48,136 bases of DNA from Fibrobacter succinogenes (GCA_902800345.1 CADCDO010000033.1:1-48136), one strand, 5' to 3'. Shown: positions 1 to 7,852, numbered from the stretch's first letter. The notes: a model not told the origin generated them from the letters alone. Program-made: numbers and translations.

Positions 1-9
1 ACGGCGCCA

Positions 10-37
10 ATTATAGAATTTTTGGATATCTTTGCAA
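10..37 (-). promoter_or_regulatory. Possible sigma70-type promoter facing left
   Basis: Read on the minus strand, TTGCAA (37-32) is followed after 16 bases by a perfect TATAAT (15-10). It would drive a gene beyond the left edge of the window. The -10 is perfect but the -35 is only partial, and AT-rich DNA can give such matches by chance. Confidence 0.4.
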
Positions 38-162
38 GGGGTAAATTCGAAAAAATTTCACTTTTTTTCACTTTTTTCGATAGAAACGGGATGTAGGCAG
101 CCGCGCTACATATTATTCACAAAATGTAAACAGAAATCTTCGGGACGAGCCGGCCAGGGAAT

Positions 163-346
163 GGCGGGTCGGGGCACGCCATGACGTTCTTGCGCATTTT
201 TTAAAGGAGGTGCCCGCTCGGAGGCGGGCATGACAAACAAAAGAGTTCGGTAAATGCCTCGCTCACGGAGGTGCCCGATCGTGCTGGGCATGACAGGCGC
301 AAGGACTGCTCATAATGGCGACACCGCAGCAAGTGCGGGCATGACA
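163..346. repeat. Four decaying hairpin repeats ending in CATGAC
   Basis: Four related segments (163-185, 205-235, 267-295, 325-346) each end in CATGAC or GCATGACA, about 50-60 bp apart. The second and third begin GGAGGTGCCCG and hold an inverted repeat: TGCCCGC/GCGGGCA in the second, TGCCC/GGGCA in the third. The first and fourth are more decayed. They look like a REP-like palindromic intergenic element in a degenerate tandem arrangement. Confidence 0.6.
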
Positions 347-352
347 ACGCAT

Positions 353-382
353 TAAAAAAACTCCTCGCGGAGTGCGGGGAGT
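353..382 (-). terminator. Rho-independent terminator of the GH45 gene
   Basis: On the minus strand ACTCCCCGC, a five-base loop ACTCC and GCGAGGAGT form a 9-bp stem with one mismatch, followed by seven T residues. It lies about 20 bp after the stop codon of the endoglucanase gene. Confidence 0.85.
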
Positions 383-402
383 CTCAAATCTATTCGATTA
401 CT

Positions 403-1845
403 TTATTTAACATCGCAACCGGCACTCGGATTTACCCAGCCCTCTTCCGGGGGAGCCTCGCCCGCCTTCCAGCAATGGAGCGTGTCGAGCACGTCGCCTT
501 CCTTGAAGGTGGACCAGTCATCAACCTTCTTGTAGTTGTTTTCCAAGGAGGTGTTGAATCGTGTCATGTAATGGTCAATCAAGTACTGCGGGCATTCCAC
601 TTCTTCGATGTAGTAGGTCGGATTGTCCGCAGCCATGTACCAGTCGGCAAACCAGTGGCAACCGCGCAACAAGTTCGGGAGCCCGGCGTCACCGAAAGCC
701 GCGTCGCACATGTCCTTCACGCACGTCTGGTAACATTCCAAGGAACCTTCGGTACCGCAGTTCGTGTTTTTCTGGCATTCCGTAAGGAACCCGCCAAAGC
801 CAGCGCCCCAGTTAAAACCGGCACCCTTGTTCACCTGGGTAGAGAGCGCATCGAAGGCGCCCACGCCGCCACCCGGGACCATCAAGTCAAACTGTCCTGC
901 CGGAAGATTGGCATTGCCACCCGCCACATCGTTACCGATGTTGGAGGCCATTACCACCAGGTGTTTACCCTTGAGCGCCTTATGGGTCGCCTTGGGAGGA
1001 TTATTCTCGAACTCATCCTTAAAGTGACCGTCGTACTGCAAGTGATAGCACTTGCCGCACTTGCTATCGGCAGTGCCCGCAACGTATGCATAAGAAAGAG
1101 TATCGTTCACAGCTATTGGAGCCATGTCCGTACAAGTGAACACGCCCTTTTCCTTTTCTTTGCCGCAAGCGCTTCTGGTCCCGTTGTAACCGAACCAGGA
1201 CTTCGTCACGTCACCCAGGGTAAAGGTGGGGACTTCAACATCGTGGACGTTGCAGTTACGCGCAGTGGCAAGTTCGGCAAGATACGCCTCGTTGGAAGAC
1301 GTGTCCGCACGGGTTATATCGTTAGCGCTTTCCCTAAGCCAGGAGCAGTGCGGCTTGCAGGCGTCCCAGTAACGGGTATTCCAGCCGCGTTTCGCCGTAG
1401 CGCTAATGTCCTTGGTGTACGCAGCCGGAGGTTTGCCGTAAGATTCAAGCGTCGGGAACCCGCTCGCATCGAGTTCGGGCCCTTTGCTACTAGAACTTCC
1501 GGGGACCACATCGGCACTGGACCCCGGAACCGTGCCGCTCGATGTCGGGTTGACTGCAGTGCTAGAATTCGGGCCGACTGCCGCGCTGGAACTCGTTGCA
1601 GAACTCAACGGACCATCCGCAGAACTAAGCGGAATATCAGCGGAACTCGAAGCCAAATTAGAACTACTGGAGTTCAGCCCAACAGAAGAACTGCTTTGTT
1701 CCTCCCAAGCAACACTCGATGAAGAAGCCGCAACAGGCGGATTAAGCGGAGGCGGAGTAAGCGGAGACGGAGAATCATCAGAGCAAGCATTAAACATTGC
1801 ACAAGCGCCCGCAGCCAATACAGAACTCAATAAAACCTTTTTCAT
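403..1845 (-). CDS. Lipoprotein GH45 endoglucanase with Ser-rich linker
   Basis: A predicted beta-1,4-endoglucanase of glycoside hydrolase family 45, which cleaves cellulose with inversion. The 480-aa protein has a lipoprotein signal ending near Cys21 (ACSDDS), a linker rich in serine runs (about 41-125), then the catalytic domain. The GH45 signature TRYWDACKPHCSW is at 157-169 and holds the probable base Asp161. QFDLMVPGGGVGAFD (about 318-332) holds the probable acid Asp320. Many cysteines suggest disulfides. The start at 1845 is preferred over an in-frame ATG 14 codons upstream because it begins the signal peptide and follows AAAGG. The lipid anchor would keep the enzyme on the cell envelope, in line with the cell-bound cellulolysis known in Fibrobacter. 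The gene stands alone between two terminators. Confidence 0.93.
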   Translation of the reverse strand: MKKVLLSSVLAAGACAMFNACSDDSPSPLTPPPLNPPVAASSSSVAWEEQSSSSVGLNSSSSNLASSSADIPLSSADGPLSSATSSSAAVGPNSSTAVNPTSSGTVPGSSADVVPGSSSSKGPELDASGFPTLESYGKPPAAYTKDISATAKRGWNTRYWDACKPHCSWLRESANDITRADTSSNEAYLAELATARNCNVHDVEVPTFTLGDVTKSWFGYNGTRSACGKEKEKGVFTCTDMAPIAVNDTLSYAYVAGTADSKCGKCYHLQYDGHFKDEFENNPPKATHKALKGKHLVVMASNIGNDVAGGNANLPAGQFDLMVPGGGVGAFDALSTQVNKGAGFNWGAGFGGFLTECQKNTNCGTEGSLECYQTCVKDMCDAAFGDAGLPNLLRGCHWFADWYMAADNPTYYIEEVECPQYLIDHYMTRFNTSLENNYKKVDDWSTFKEGDVLDTLHCWKAGEAPPEEGWVNPSAGCDVK

Positions 1846-1940
1846 AATCAACCTTTTAATACCTCGTCTAAAATTAGATTTAATCATCTAAAAAGGTACA
1901 AAAAAAAGTTTTTAAAAGAGTTTTTGTGAGCAGTCCATAA

Positions 1941-1976
1941 AAAACGCCCAGGAGCGCAGAGCTTCCGGGGCGTTTC
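1941..1976 (-). terminator. Rho-independent terminator of the glgE unit
   Basis: On the minus strand AAACGCCCC pairs with GGGCGTTT across a loop that can itself fold, and the stem runs into a T tract (GTTTTTTATGG). It lies about 40 bp after the glgE stop codon and closes the three-gene unit that starts at 5881. Confidence 0.85.
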
Positions 1977-2016
1977 CAATTGCGGTTACGCGTCTTGCGC
2001 GCGTTCTGGCGAACGC

Positions 2017-3747
2017 TTAGATTTTCTTCAAGATAAACATGTGGCCAGGAGCCTTTGCGGGATCAAGTTTCACATAGTTCTTGTTACCACGCCAAACGTA
2101 ACTTTCGTCAGTCACGATATCCTTCAAGAAGTAGAACGAATCGTTCTGGAGACCGAGTTTGCCCATGTCTAGTTCCACGATTCCCTCTTGAATGTGATCC
2201 ATGTCCATGTTGCACACGCAAAGAATCACGTCATCGCCGGACTTCTTGGAATAGACCATGAGCTGGTCGTTCTGTGCATAATGGAATTCGAGGTTATCGT
2301 ATTCCTGCAAAGCGGCGTGTTCCTGACGCGCAACATTCAGACGACGAACAAAGTCTTGAATACCCGGGCCGGACCAATTGTGTACTTTGTACTGATATTT
2401 TTCGCTATCTGCAAGTTCTTCCTTGACAGGAGACGGAATGTTTTCGCAGAGTTCATATCCGTTGTACATGCCTGTGAGACTCGAAAGCGATGCAGCCAAG
2501 AAATAGCGCTGCTTGAAAGCATTCGGTCCTTTGTATGCAAGATATTTCGGGAAAATATCCGGCGTCGTCGGGAAAAAGATACCGCGCATATATTCCTTGG
2601 CATCGGACTGCGTGAGTTCCTTCAGGTACTGTTCGAATTCCCACTTCGCAGAGCGCCAGGCAAAATACGTGTAGCTCATGTCAAAGCCGGACTTTGCCAA
2701 GCGATGCATCATCTTCGGGCGGGTGAACGCTTCGGCGAGGAACACGAGTTCCGGACGTTTTTCCTTCACGTCGGCGATGAGCCATTCCCAGAACGGGAAC
2801 GGCTTGGTATGCGGATTGTCAATGCGGAAGATTTCAACGCCTTTGCCAGCCCAGAACAAAATAATGTTCTCGATTTCCTTCCAGAGTTCCTTGTAGTTCT
2901 CGTTGTAGTAGTCGAACGGGTAGATGTCCTCGTACTTCTTTGGCGGGTTTTCCGCAAACTTGATGCTGCCATCCGGTTCGTGGTAGAACCATTCCGGGTG
3001 CGACTTTACATAAGGATGATCCGGGCTGCAGTTGAGCGCAATGTCCAACGCAAGGCGAAGACCTTTAGCACGAGCAGTTTTTGCAAAATGTTCGAAGTCC
3101 TTCATCGTTCCGAGTTCCGGATCGACATCGTAATGACCGCCGTTCTTGTTACCCACAGCGTAAGGACATCCCGGTTCCAGCGGATTGCCTTTCTTATCGA
3201 CCTTCGCATGAAGCGCATTGTTAGCGCCCTTGCGGTTCGTGACTCCAATCGGGTGAATCGGAACAAGATAAACTGTATCAAAACCAAGACCTGCAATATA
3301 GTCGAGCTGTTTTTCGCAATCCTTCCACGTGGCACTCTTCTTCGGGTCTGTACCCTGGCTTTTCGGCCACATTTCGTACCATGTGCCCACACGGCTGTAA
3401 GTCGGATCCACACGAAGCTTCATCACCGGGCTTTCCGTCGGGACATCCTTCGGTTCCTTGGTCCATGCACAAATCTTGTATTCGTAATAGCCGATGTTGC
3501 CGACCGTGAAGGTTCCTTCCCACAAGTCATTATCCACAAAATGCATCGGTGCCGTTTCCCATTTTTTCTTGGAAACATGGCGGTAAAAAATCGCTGCATC
3601 GTACTTTTCGTGACTGTGGCGGAAAATGTCGGCCTGCAAAGTCACAGTATCGCCGGGTTCACGTTTGATCATGAAGCGGCCGCCCTCAATGTTTGGGCGA
3701 ATATTCTCGATAACGAGATTTTCTTTTAAAGTTGGAATCGTTGCCAT
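2017..3747 (-). CDS. glgE: GlgE-type alpha-1,4-glucan:maltose-1-phosphate maltosyltransferase
   Basis: GH13 enzyme of the GlgE subfamily, which adds maltosyl units from maltose-1-phosphate to alpha-1,4-glucan (glycogen) in the cytoplasm. There is no signal peptide. A beta-rich N-terminal part (about 1-115) precedes the TIM barrel. IFRIDNPHTKPFPFW (about 306-320) holds the nucleophile Asp310, LVFLAEAF holds the acid/base Glu339, and FFPTTPDIFP holds the third acid, Asp397. The DNPHTKPFPFWEW string is typical of GlgE rather than of general amylases. At 576 aa it is shorter than actinobacterial GlgE (about 660-700 aa), mostly through a reduced N-terminal region. No clear Shine-Dalgarno precedes the ATG. 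It lies 20 bp after the lipoprotein gene, so co-transcription is likely. No maltose-1-phosphate-forming enzyme is in the window. Confidence 0.9.
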   Translation of the reverse strand: MATIPTLKENLVIENIRPNIEGGRFMIKREPGDTVTLQADIFRHSHEKYDAAIFYRHVSKKKWETAPMHFVDNDLWEGTFTVGNIGYYEYKICAWTKEPKDVPTESPVMKLRVDPTYSRVGTWYEMWPKSQGTDPKKSATWKDCEKQLDYIAGLGFDTVYLVPIHPIGVTNRKGANNALHAKVDKKGNPLEPGCPYAVGNKNGGHYDVDPELGTMKDFEHFAKTARAKGLRLALDIALNCSPDHPYVKSHPEWFYHEPDGSIKFAENPPKKYEDIYPFDYYNENYKELWKEIENIILFWAGKGVEIFRIDNPHTKPFPFWEWLIADVKEKRPELVFLAEAFTRPKMMHRLAKSGFDMSYTYFAWRSAKWEFEQYLKELTQSDAKEYMRGIFFPTTPDIFPKYLAYKGPNAFKQRYFLAASLSSLTGMYNGYELCENIPSPVKEELADSEKYQYKVHNWSGPGIQDFVRRLNVARQEHAALQEYDNLEFHYAQNDQLMVYSKKSGDDVILCVCNMDMDHIQEGIVELDMGKLGLQNDSFYFLKDIVTDESYVWRGNKNYVKLDPAKAPGHMFILKKI

Positions 3748-3767
3748 AATGGCTAGAATTTAGCAAA

Positions 3768-5039
3768 CTACTTAATCCGAATCAACTGCACATCCTTGAT
3801 CCATATCGTTCTTTCGCTCTTGCCCAAATTCAAATCCAGGCGAGCAAACGGGTCCGTTCGCACTGCCTTAAACTCTTTTTCATACGACTGGCCAGTCGTC
3901 GTGACATTGACATGTTCCTGGAAGCCATTGGTGCTGTCATTGTAAATATAGCCCCCCAATCGCGCAGTAATTATTCCTTCAACATCAGACCATATGGTGA
4001 ATACAAACTTGTATGTAGCACCAGCGACAACGGAAATATTTTCATGCAACAACTGGACGCTGTACGAATACCCGCCACCTTTCGTTACATGGACTTGCAT
4101 CACATTTTCGCCATTTTCCTTCACGACGGAAGTATCGGCGGCGCCATTCAACTGGGTGTGCAAAATCCAGTCTTCACCACCCTTCTTAAAGTTCCCATTA
4201 TCAACAAGGTTCTTGTTCTTTTTTCCACTGAGTTTATCCCAAACATCATCGACGTAATCACTATAGTCTTTGCCCATGGCATCTGTATATTCAAACCGCA
4301 AAGCCTGGAAACTCGGGAGGAACCTTTCATTGAGTGATTCCCAAAGTTCCACATTTTGCGTATTGTTGATATAGATTACCCCATCTTCGCCCACTTCCGC
4401 AGAGGCCAGATCCAAGCCATCTACAAATCGGTGGACACGGAAAGCAACAGACAAATTCACCACAGAATCTTGAACTTTTATCTGTGAATAATGATATCGT
4501 AACAAGAACAGCTGCACATTGGAAAGTTCATAGACAAACGGGATTTCCTTGTCTTTCTTGCGGATGTGCCCATAAATCGAATTGAATCCTTTCTTTTTGC
4601 CGACCTCAAATGCGACACCAATTTCTTTCAAGCGGCCTTCGGTCTGCAGGTTGATGTTCTTGAACGCATCCTCGACAAATTCACCATCCGTGAAAGAAAT
4701 GGGAAGCACCGCCGCAGGATTTTCCTCGTACGGCCAAAGCACAAGTCCCGATTCCAGATCGACAGACATCCCCGCATAGAAGCTACAATAGGAGCGCACT
4801 TCCATCAACATAAGACGGAACGTATCAATAACGACCTTTTCATCTTCCGCAGCGTTCTTGGAAAGCCCGATCGGCTTCGCCTCCGAATAGTCAATCGAAA
4901 AATCTGCCGTAAGCCCAATGTTACGGGCGACCTCCGGATTTCCAATTTCAATACCGGCCGTAGAGTCGGAGTCTGAACACCCGACAATCCACAATGCCAC
5001 AAGCACGCAACCGATTATTGAACTCAAAAAACGCATCAT
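3768..5039 (-). CDS. GIEIGNPEV-type lipoprotein with CBM4/9-like C-terminus
   Basis: A 423-aa exported lipoprotein of unknown function. The signal peptide ends in WIVGC, with lipid attachment at Cys21, followed by an acidic Ser/Asp stretch and the words GIEIGNPEV, which I recognise from lipoproteins encoded beside TIGR02147 genes in Fibrobacter. The middle part (about 40-270) is not recognisable. The C-terminal 140 residues begin LVDNGNFKKGGEDW and look like a CBM4/9-type beta-sandwich, a fold that often binds glycans. The start overlaps the stop of the TIGR02147 gene by 4 bp (ATGA), so the two are translationally coupled. The partner function is inferred only from this pairing. Confidence 0.75.
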   Translation of the reverse strand: MMRFLSSIIGCVLVALWIVGCSDSDSTAGIEIGNPEVARNIGLTADFSIDYSEAKPIGLSKNAAEDEKVVIDTFRLMLMEVRSYCSFYAGMSVDLESGLVLWPYEENPAAVLPISFTDGEFVEDAFKNINLQTEGRLKEIGVAFEVGKKKGFNSIYGHIRKKDKEIPFVYELSNVQLFLLRYHYSQIKVQDSVVNLSVAFRVHRFVDGLDLASAEVGEDGVIYINNTQNVELWESLNERFLPSFQALRFEYTDAMGKDYSDYVDDVWDKLSGKKNKNLVDNGNFKKGGEDWILHTQLNGAADTSVVKENGENVMQVHVTKGGGYSYSVQLLHENISVVAGATYKFVFTIWSDVEGIITARLGGYIYNDSTNGFQEHVNVTTTGQSYEKEFKAVRTDPFARLDLNLGKSERTIWIKDVQLIRIK

Positions 5040-5881
5040 ACTCCTCGTGTTAGAGGGTACAGCTGGATGTTGATTTGCACAACCTCTTCTGCCTCACCCG
5101 CTTTCGCCGAGAAATCTAGCAGTTCTTTGCGCATAAGTTGCAAATGTTTTTTCAAATTGGGGAAATCTTCGCGCCTAATGCTGAACGTCAAAGCAGAAAC
5201 ATCCCTTTGCGGAGCCGGAAGATTCGAAAGCATGTTCGCAGAAAGCTTGAACATCTGGAGATGGTACATTTTGACCATCAAATCCTGGACTTCGTCATCA
5301 GTGGTAATCAAGGGATCCCGCTGGCGGAACCCGTTCGCCGTCTTAACCAGGAGTCCAAGTTCCACAAGAAGCTTGAGCGATTCGATCACCTGCGCAGGCG
5401 TCACAAGCCCACCGAGGCGTTTAGAAATCCAGTCGGGAATCGGGCGGAAATCCTTGAGCACCACCATTTCGAGAATCGCGGAGTGGTGCCATTCGCGGAA
5501 AATGCGGAACTGGGCCTGTTCCATTTTGTGCAGTTTTGAACGCGGGCTCGCCTTCAAAAGCTGGGCGTAGTAAACCTGCTTGTCGGCATCGGTCTGGGCC
5601 TGATTGAAGAAAACAAGACTTTCAAAATACGCGGCACGATGGCCTTCAAGTCCGAGACCGTGAATAAGCTTCACCACCGTGTTCTTTGTAATGTTTCGCT
5701 TGCCGTCAATAGTGAGCTTGAGATGGGCATGGCTCGAAAGCCCGGCCTTCTCCGCGAAGAAACGGAGGCTGAACGCCGGAACCGTTTTCTTCTTGAACTC
5801 GTAGTAGTCCCGCAAATACACACGGTAGTTGGTGTATTGCAGAACATCAGGTTCAACTATGCGATTTTCTCCTGTTTCCAT
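5036..5881 (-). CDS. TIGR02147 family protein (DUF4423-like)
   Basis: A 281-aa cytoplasmic protein of the TIGR02147 family, which is greatly expanded in Fibrobacter and of unknown function. Family features visible here are the N-terminal YRVYLRDYYEFKK motif (about 18-30), FSLRFFAEKAGLSSHAHLK (about 37-55), and the later predicted winged-helix-like helices (about 150-200). The overall look suggests a DNA-binding regulator, but no experimental role is known to me. It is the first gene of a unit running into the lipoprotein (4-bp overlap) and probably glgE. The ATG start is supported by family alignment: the conserved YTNYRVYLRDYY lies about 15 residues in. Confidence 0.88.
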   Translation of the reverse strand: METGENRIVEPDVLQYTNYRVYLRDYYEFKKKTVPAFSLRFFAEKAGLSSHAHLKLTIDGKRNITKNTVVKLIHGLGLEGHRAAYFESLVFFNQAQTDADKQVYYAQLLKASPRSKLHKMEQAQFRIFREWHHSAILEMVVLKDFRPIPDWISKRLGGLVTPAQVIESLKLLVELGLLVKTANGFRQRDPLITTDDEVQDLMVKMYHLQMFKLSANMLSNLPAPQRDVSALTFSIRREDFPNLKKHLQLMRKELLDFSAKAGEAEEVVQINIQLYPLTRGV

Positions 5882-5958
5882 ATTCTATAAGATAGAAGTG
5901 TTTAGACTCAAATTCAAAGATTAAATGGACTTTCCCGTTTACTCAAGTAACCATGTGA

Positions 5959-6004
5959 GGGTGTGGGGTGTGAGGGCGGCGCAGAGCGCCTTTGGGGTGT
6001 GGAG
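5959..6004 (+). repeat. Hairpin repeat, TTTGGGGTGTGG type
   Basis: GGGTGTGGGGTGTGAG is followed by a small perfect hairpin GGCGC-AGA-GCGCC (5978-5990) and then TTTGGGGTGTGG. The same layout, with a different stem but the same flank TTTGRGGTRTGRG, recurs at 10638-10730. It is part of the 5882-6164 spacer, which has no gene. That spacer also holds a perfect palindrome GCGGGGGCCCCCGC at 6136-6149. Confidence 0.65.
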
Positions 6005-6035
6005 TAGTTAGTAGGAAGTAGATTGTTGGTTTGGT
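6001..6035. repeat. Degenerate 7-bp-periodic array (A)
   Basis: Units of seven bases, GGAGTAG, TTAGTAG, GAAGTAG and ATTGTTG, then a weaker GTTTGGT, run directly out of the hairpin repeat at 5959-6004. The units share a TAG word at the same phase. It resembles the other heptamer arrays at 12592, 20210, 20351 and 21103. Confidence 0.5.
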
Positions 6036-6164
6036 GGGGGAAGGCCTTCCCCTGATTGCAGCCTTGCCCTATAGTCGAGCCAACTTCCGAACGGGCACCT
6101 CCCCCTCTAGGGCAAGTCTTCCATCACCCCTTCTAGCGGGGGCCCCCGCAACGCCCCGTAACGT

Positions 6165-6770
6165 TCAGCAGAAGTCTCTCGCCAAGAGCGAGAAGCGCAC
6201 GTGATCCTCGAACCGCCCATGGAGGCATTCGTACTCGCGGCAAACGCCCTCTTCGCTAAACCCGGCCCGGCGGGCAACGGCAGCACTTTTCGGATTATTG
6301 ACCGACGCCGTCAGTTCAAGGCGGTTTAGTCCCATCGCAAAAGCTTCACCAGCAGCCAAAAGCAGCGCTTCAGTCGCAAGGCCACGACCGCAAAAACGTT
6401 CACCGAGCCAGAAACTGACAGTTGCCGAACGGTGTTTCCACTGCACCCAACCCAGCATGATGCAACCCGCAATTTTTTCACACGGCGGTTCACCCGATTT
6501 TTCAGCCGGAATCTTTTCAAAAACACCCCAACAGGCACCATTCGCCATCTGAGCCTGCATGTCCCAAGACTCGATTCTGGAAGCGACATCTTCGGCAGAG
6601 CGGCATTCGTCCGGCCACGGCAAATGTTCCGACAAGAAACGGCGCGATTCGTCAACGAGACGGAACAACGACGGTGCGTCCGCATCACACAGCGGGCGCA
6701 GCACAACGCGTTCGCCTTCAATTTCTTGCAGCGAAAATTCGCATGGTTCATCGTCTAAAAAATCGCTCAT
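6165..6770 (-). CDS. GNAT acetyltransferase, RimJ/RimL type
   Basis: A 201-aa cytoplasmic N-acetyltransferase of the RimJ/RimL/Acetyltransf_3 type, transferring acetyl from acetyl-CoA to an amine, often a protein N-terminus. Family features are EGERVVLRPLCDADAPSLFRLV near the N-terminus, SFWLGERFCGRGLATEALLLAA (acetyl-CoA-binding region) and LELTASVNNPKSAAVARRAGF, the classic N-x-x-S-x-x-V-x-x-x-x-GF end of the fold. The start at 6770 is preferred over an upstream ATG at 6794 because it has AAAGG seven bases upstream. It stands alone, so the substrate cannot be read from context. The spacer before it (6771-6932) holds a dispersed repeat and the terminator of the tRNA gene. Confidence 0.87.
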   Translation of the reverse strand: MSDFLDDEPCEFSLQEIEGERVVLRPLCDADAPSLFRLVDESRRFLSEHLPWPDECRSAEDVASRIESWDMQAQMANGACWGVFEKIPAEKSGEPPCEKIAGCIMLGWVQWKHRSATVSFWLGERFCGRGLATEALLLAAGEAFAMGLNRLELTASVNNPKSAAVARRAGFSEEGVCREYECLHGRFEDHVRFSLLARDFC

Positions 6771-6816
6771 TATAACCTTTTGCAAAACAATCACCCCAAA
6801 GAGTACATAATTACAA

Positions 6817-6851
6817 CGTCATTCTGAGCCATCCATGGCGAAGAATCCAGT
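6817..6851 (+). repeat. Dispersed repeat CGTCATTCTGAGC...GAATCCAGT
   Basis: The ends CGTCATTCTGAGC and GAAGAATCCAGT match the ends of the longer element at 20268-20349 (CGTCATCCTGAGC and GGATCCAGT). Two copies in one window, both outside genes, point to a dispersed intergenic element. Confidence 0.6.
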
Positions 6852-6899
6852 TATACCGAGAAATTATGGATCACCTTCGCTCCGCTTCGAGGATAACAG

Positions 6900-6929
6900 A
6901 AAAACCCGATAGCGAACTACCGGGGTTTT
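6900..6929 (-). terminator. Terminator of the tRNA-Leu(CAG) gene
   Basis: On the minus strand AAAACCCCGGTAG, a TTCG tetraloop and CTATCGGGTTTT form a stem of 12 pairs with one mismatch and one G-T pair, ending in a T run. It follows the tRNA 3' end by only a few bases. Confidence 0.85.
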
Positions 6930-6932
6930 CAG

Positions 6933-7016
6933 TGCGGATGAAAGGACTTGAACCTTCATGCCCTCGCGAGCACTAGAACCTGAATCTAGCGTGTCTACCA
7001 GTTCCACCACATCCGC
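6933..7016 (-). tRNA. tRNA-Leu (CAG)
   Basis: An 84-base class II tRNA with 7-bp acceptor stem GCGGATG/CATCCGC and discriminator A. The anticodon arm CTAGA-TTCAGGT-TCTAG gives anticodon CAG, reading CUG leucine codons. A variable arm of leucine type and the T-loop GGTTCAAGTCC are present. The CCA end is not encoded. The gene lies 23 bp after the stop of the esterase-like gene on the same strand and before a strong terminator. No separate promoter with a -10 is visible, so it may be transcribed with the upstream genes. Confidence 0.95.
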
Positions 7017-7039
7017 GTGGTGCAAAAAATCCCCATTTG

Positions 7040-7852
7040 TCAAGGGGATAACTTTGAAAAGGGGATAACTTTGAATCTACTTTCTTTTACGCCAACGGCA
7101 TCTATGATCCAGTCCATGCGATAATTCTTCCAGTACGACCAGTCATGCTCACCTTCGGGGTCGAACCGCAGTTCGCAGTCCACCTGAACCGCCTTGCAAA
7201 ATTCCGTTATCCAAGGAACAGTTTGGTCCGACGGATAAAGCCTATCCTTGCCGCCCTGCAAAAAACGCCACCGTCCCGAATGCATTTTCATTTGCGACGC
7301 CAAGGCCTGCGGTTCCCCCAGAAAGCCTCCGAACGAACTCATCAGCAAACGGTTTTCCACTGCCCGACGGCCTTCCAGCGAATAAGTGAGCACGCCAAGG
7401 GAACCATCCGAAATACCCACCAGCGAAACTTTTTCTACAGGCGATTTCCGACGAGCCGCCACGGAATCCAGTGCCGCATCAACAACGTCTATCATCCCCT
7501 TCGTGACCCAATGATTTTCGCGGCATGCGGAAACGCTCACCACAATTTTTCCCGGATAAAAATCCGCAAAATCTTCACCGGCGACAAGCCCCTTCGCACA
7601 ATTCGAACTCCCCATGCCGCCATGAAACCATACAACCACTGGGGACTTAGACGCATATTCGTTGTTTACGGGTTTCCACTTCGCCTTTCCCCTGACTTTT
7701 ACTGGCCACCAGATTCCCGTCGGACTTTGGAAAGACAAAGTCCCCGTCGCCCCCCGAACATCAACCATCAGCGAATCAGGCGAGGCAAACGCATTTGCGA
7801 CAAAAGCACACGTCAACAAAAACGCCACAGCAAAACAAAAACGTTTCATCAT
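7040..7852 (-). CDS. Secreted alpha/beta hydrolase, esterase-like
   Basis: A 270-aa protein with an N-terminal signal peptide ending near NAFA (about 20-24), so likely periplasmic or exported. The alpha/beta-hydrolase core shows VVVWFHGGMGSS (oxyanion region, about 72-83), the nucleophile elbow GISDG with Ser148, QGGKDRLYP with probable acid Asp203, and GEHDWSYW with catalytic His236. The fold is like that of acetyl-xylan or feruloyl esterases, which would suit a plant-wall degrader, but the substrate is unknown. The start overlaps the upstream gene stop by 4 bp (ATGATGA; a second ATG one codon in is also possible). The last residues come from a 17-bp tandem duplication that also sets the stop codon. 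Confidence 0.78.
   Translation of the reverse strand: MMKRFCFAVAFLLTCAFVANAFASPDSLMVDVRGATGTLSFQSPTGIWWPVKVRGKAKWKPVNNEYASKSPVVVWFHGGMGSSNCAKGLVAGEDFADFYPGKIVVSVSACRENHWVTKGMIDVVDAALDSVAARRKSPVEKVSLVGISDGSLGVLTYSLEGRRAVENRLLMSSFGGFLGEPQALASQMKMHSGRWRFLQGGKDRLYPSDQTVPWITEFCKAVQVDCELRFDPEGEHDWSYWKNYRMDWIIDAVGVKESRFKVIPFSKLSP
7042..7075 (-). repeat. 17-bp perfect tandem duplication at gene end
   Basis: Two identical 17-base units (7042-7058 and 7059-7075; TTCAAAGTTATCCCCTT on the minus strand) form the last codons of the hydrolase gene. As 17 is not a multiple of three, the second copy is read in another frame and brings in the TGA stop. Confidence 0.95.

Larger units (their letters stand above)
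1..402. other. Gene-free spacer at left edge
   Basis: No convincing coding sequence lies before the stop codon of the GH45 gene. A 61-codon minus-strand frame (106-291) runs through repeat sequence and has no recognisable protein features. The spacer holds a possible promoter pointing left (10-37), T/C-rich sequence (about 56-80), four decaying hairpin repeats (163-346) and the terminator of the GH45 gene (353-382). Confidence 0.7.

Noticed and set aside
106..291. A 61-codon minus-strand frame at the left end
   Set aside because: It is made of hairpin-repeat DNA, with no Shine-Dalgarno and no protein features.
475..1722. A 415-codon plus-strand frame opposite the GH45 gene
   Set aside because: It is the mirror of a GC-rich gene; the product is Arg/Val-rich with no domain, and the minus frame has GH45 motifs and a signal peptide.
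2188..3729. A 513-codon plus-strand frame opposite glgE
   Set aside because: The opposite strand encodes GlgE with all catalytic residues; this frame has no recognisable domain.
6136..6149. Perfect GC palindrome as a terminator of the TIGR02147 or GNAT region
   Set aside because: No T run on either side; it lies after the GNAT stop but is spaced by GC-rich sequence.
7038..7043. TTGACA on the minus strand as -35 of tRNA-Leu(CAG)
   Set aside because: A -10 would have to lie inside the tRNA, and none is there; the match arises from the stop codon of the esterase gene and the duplication.
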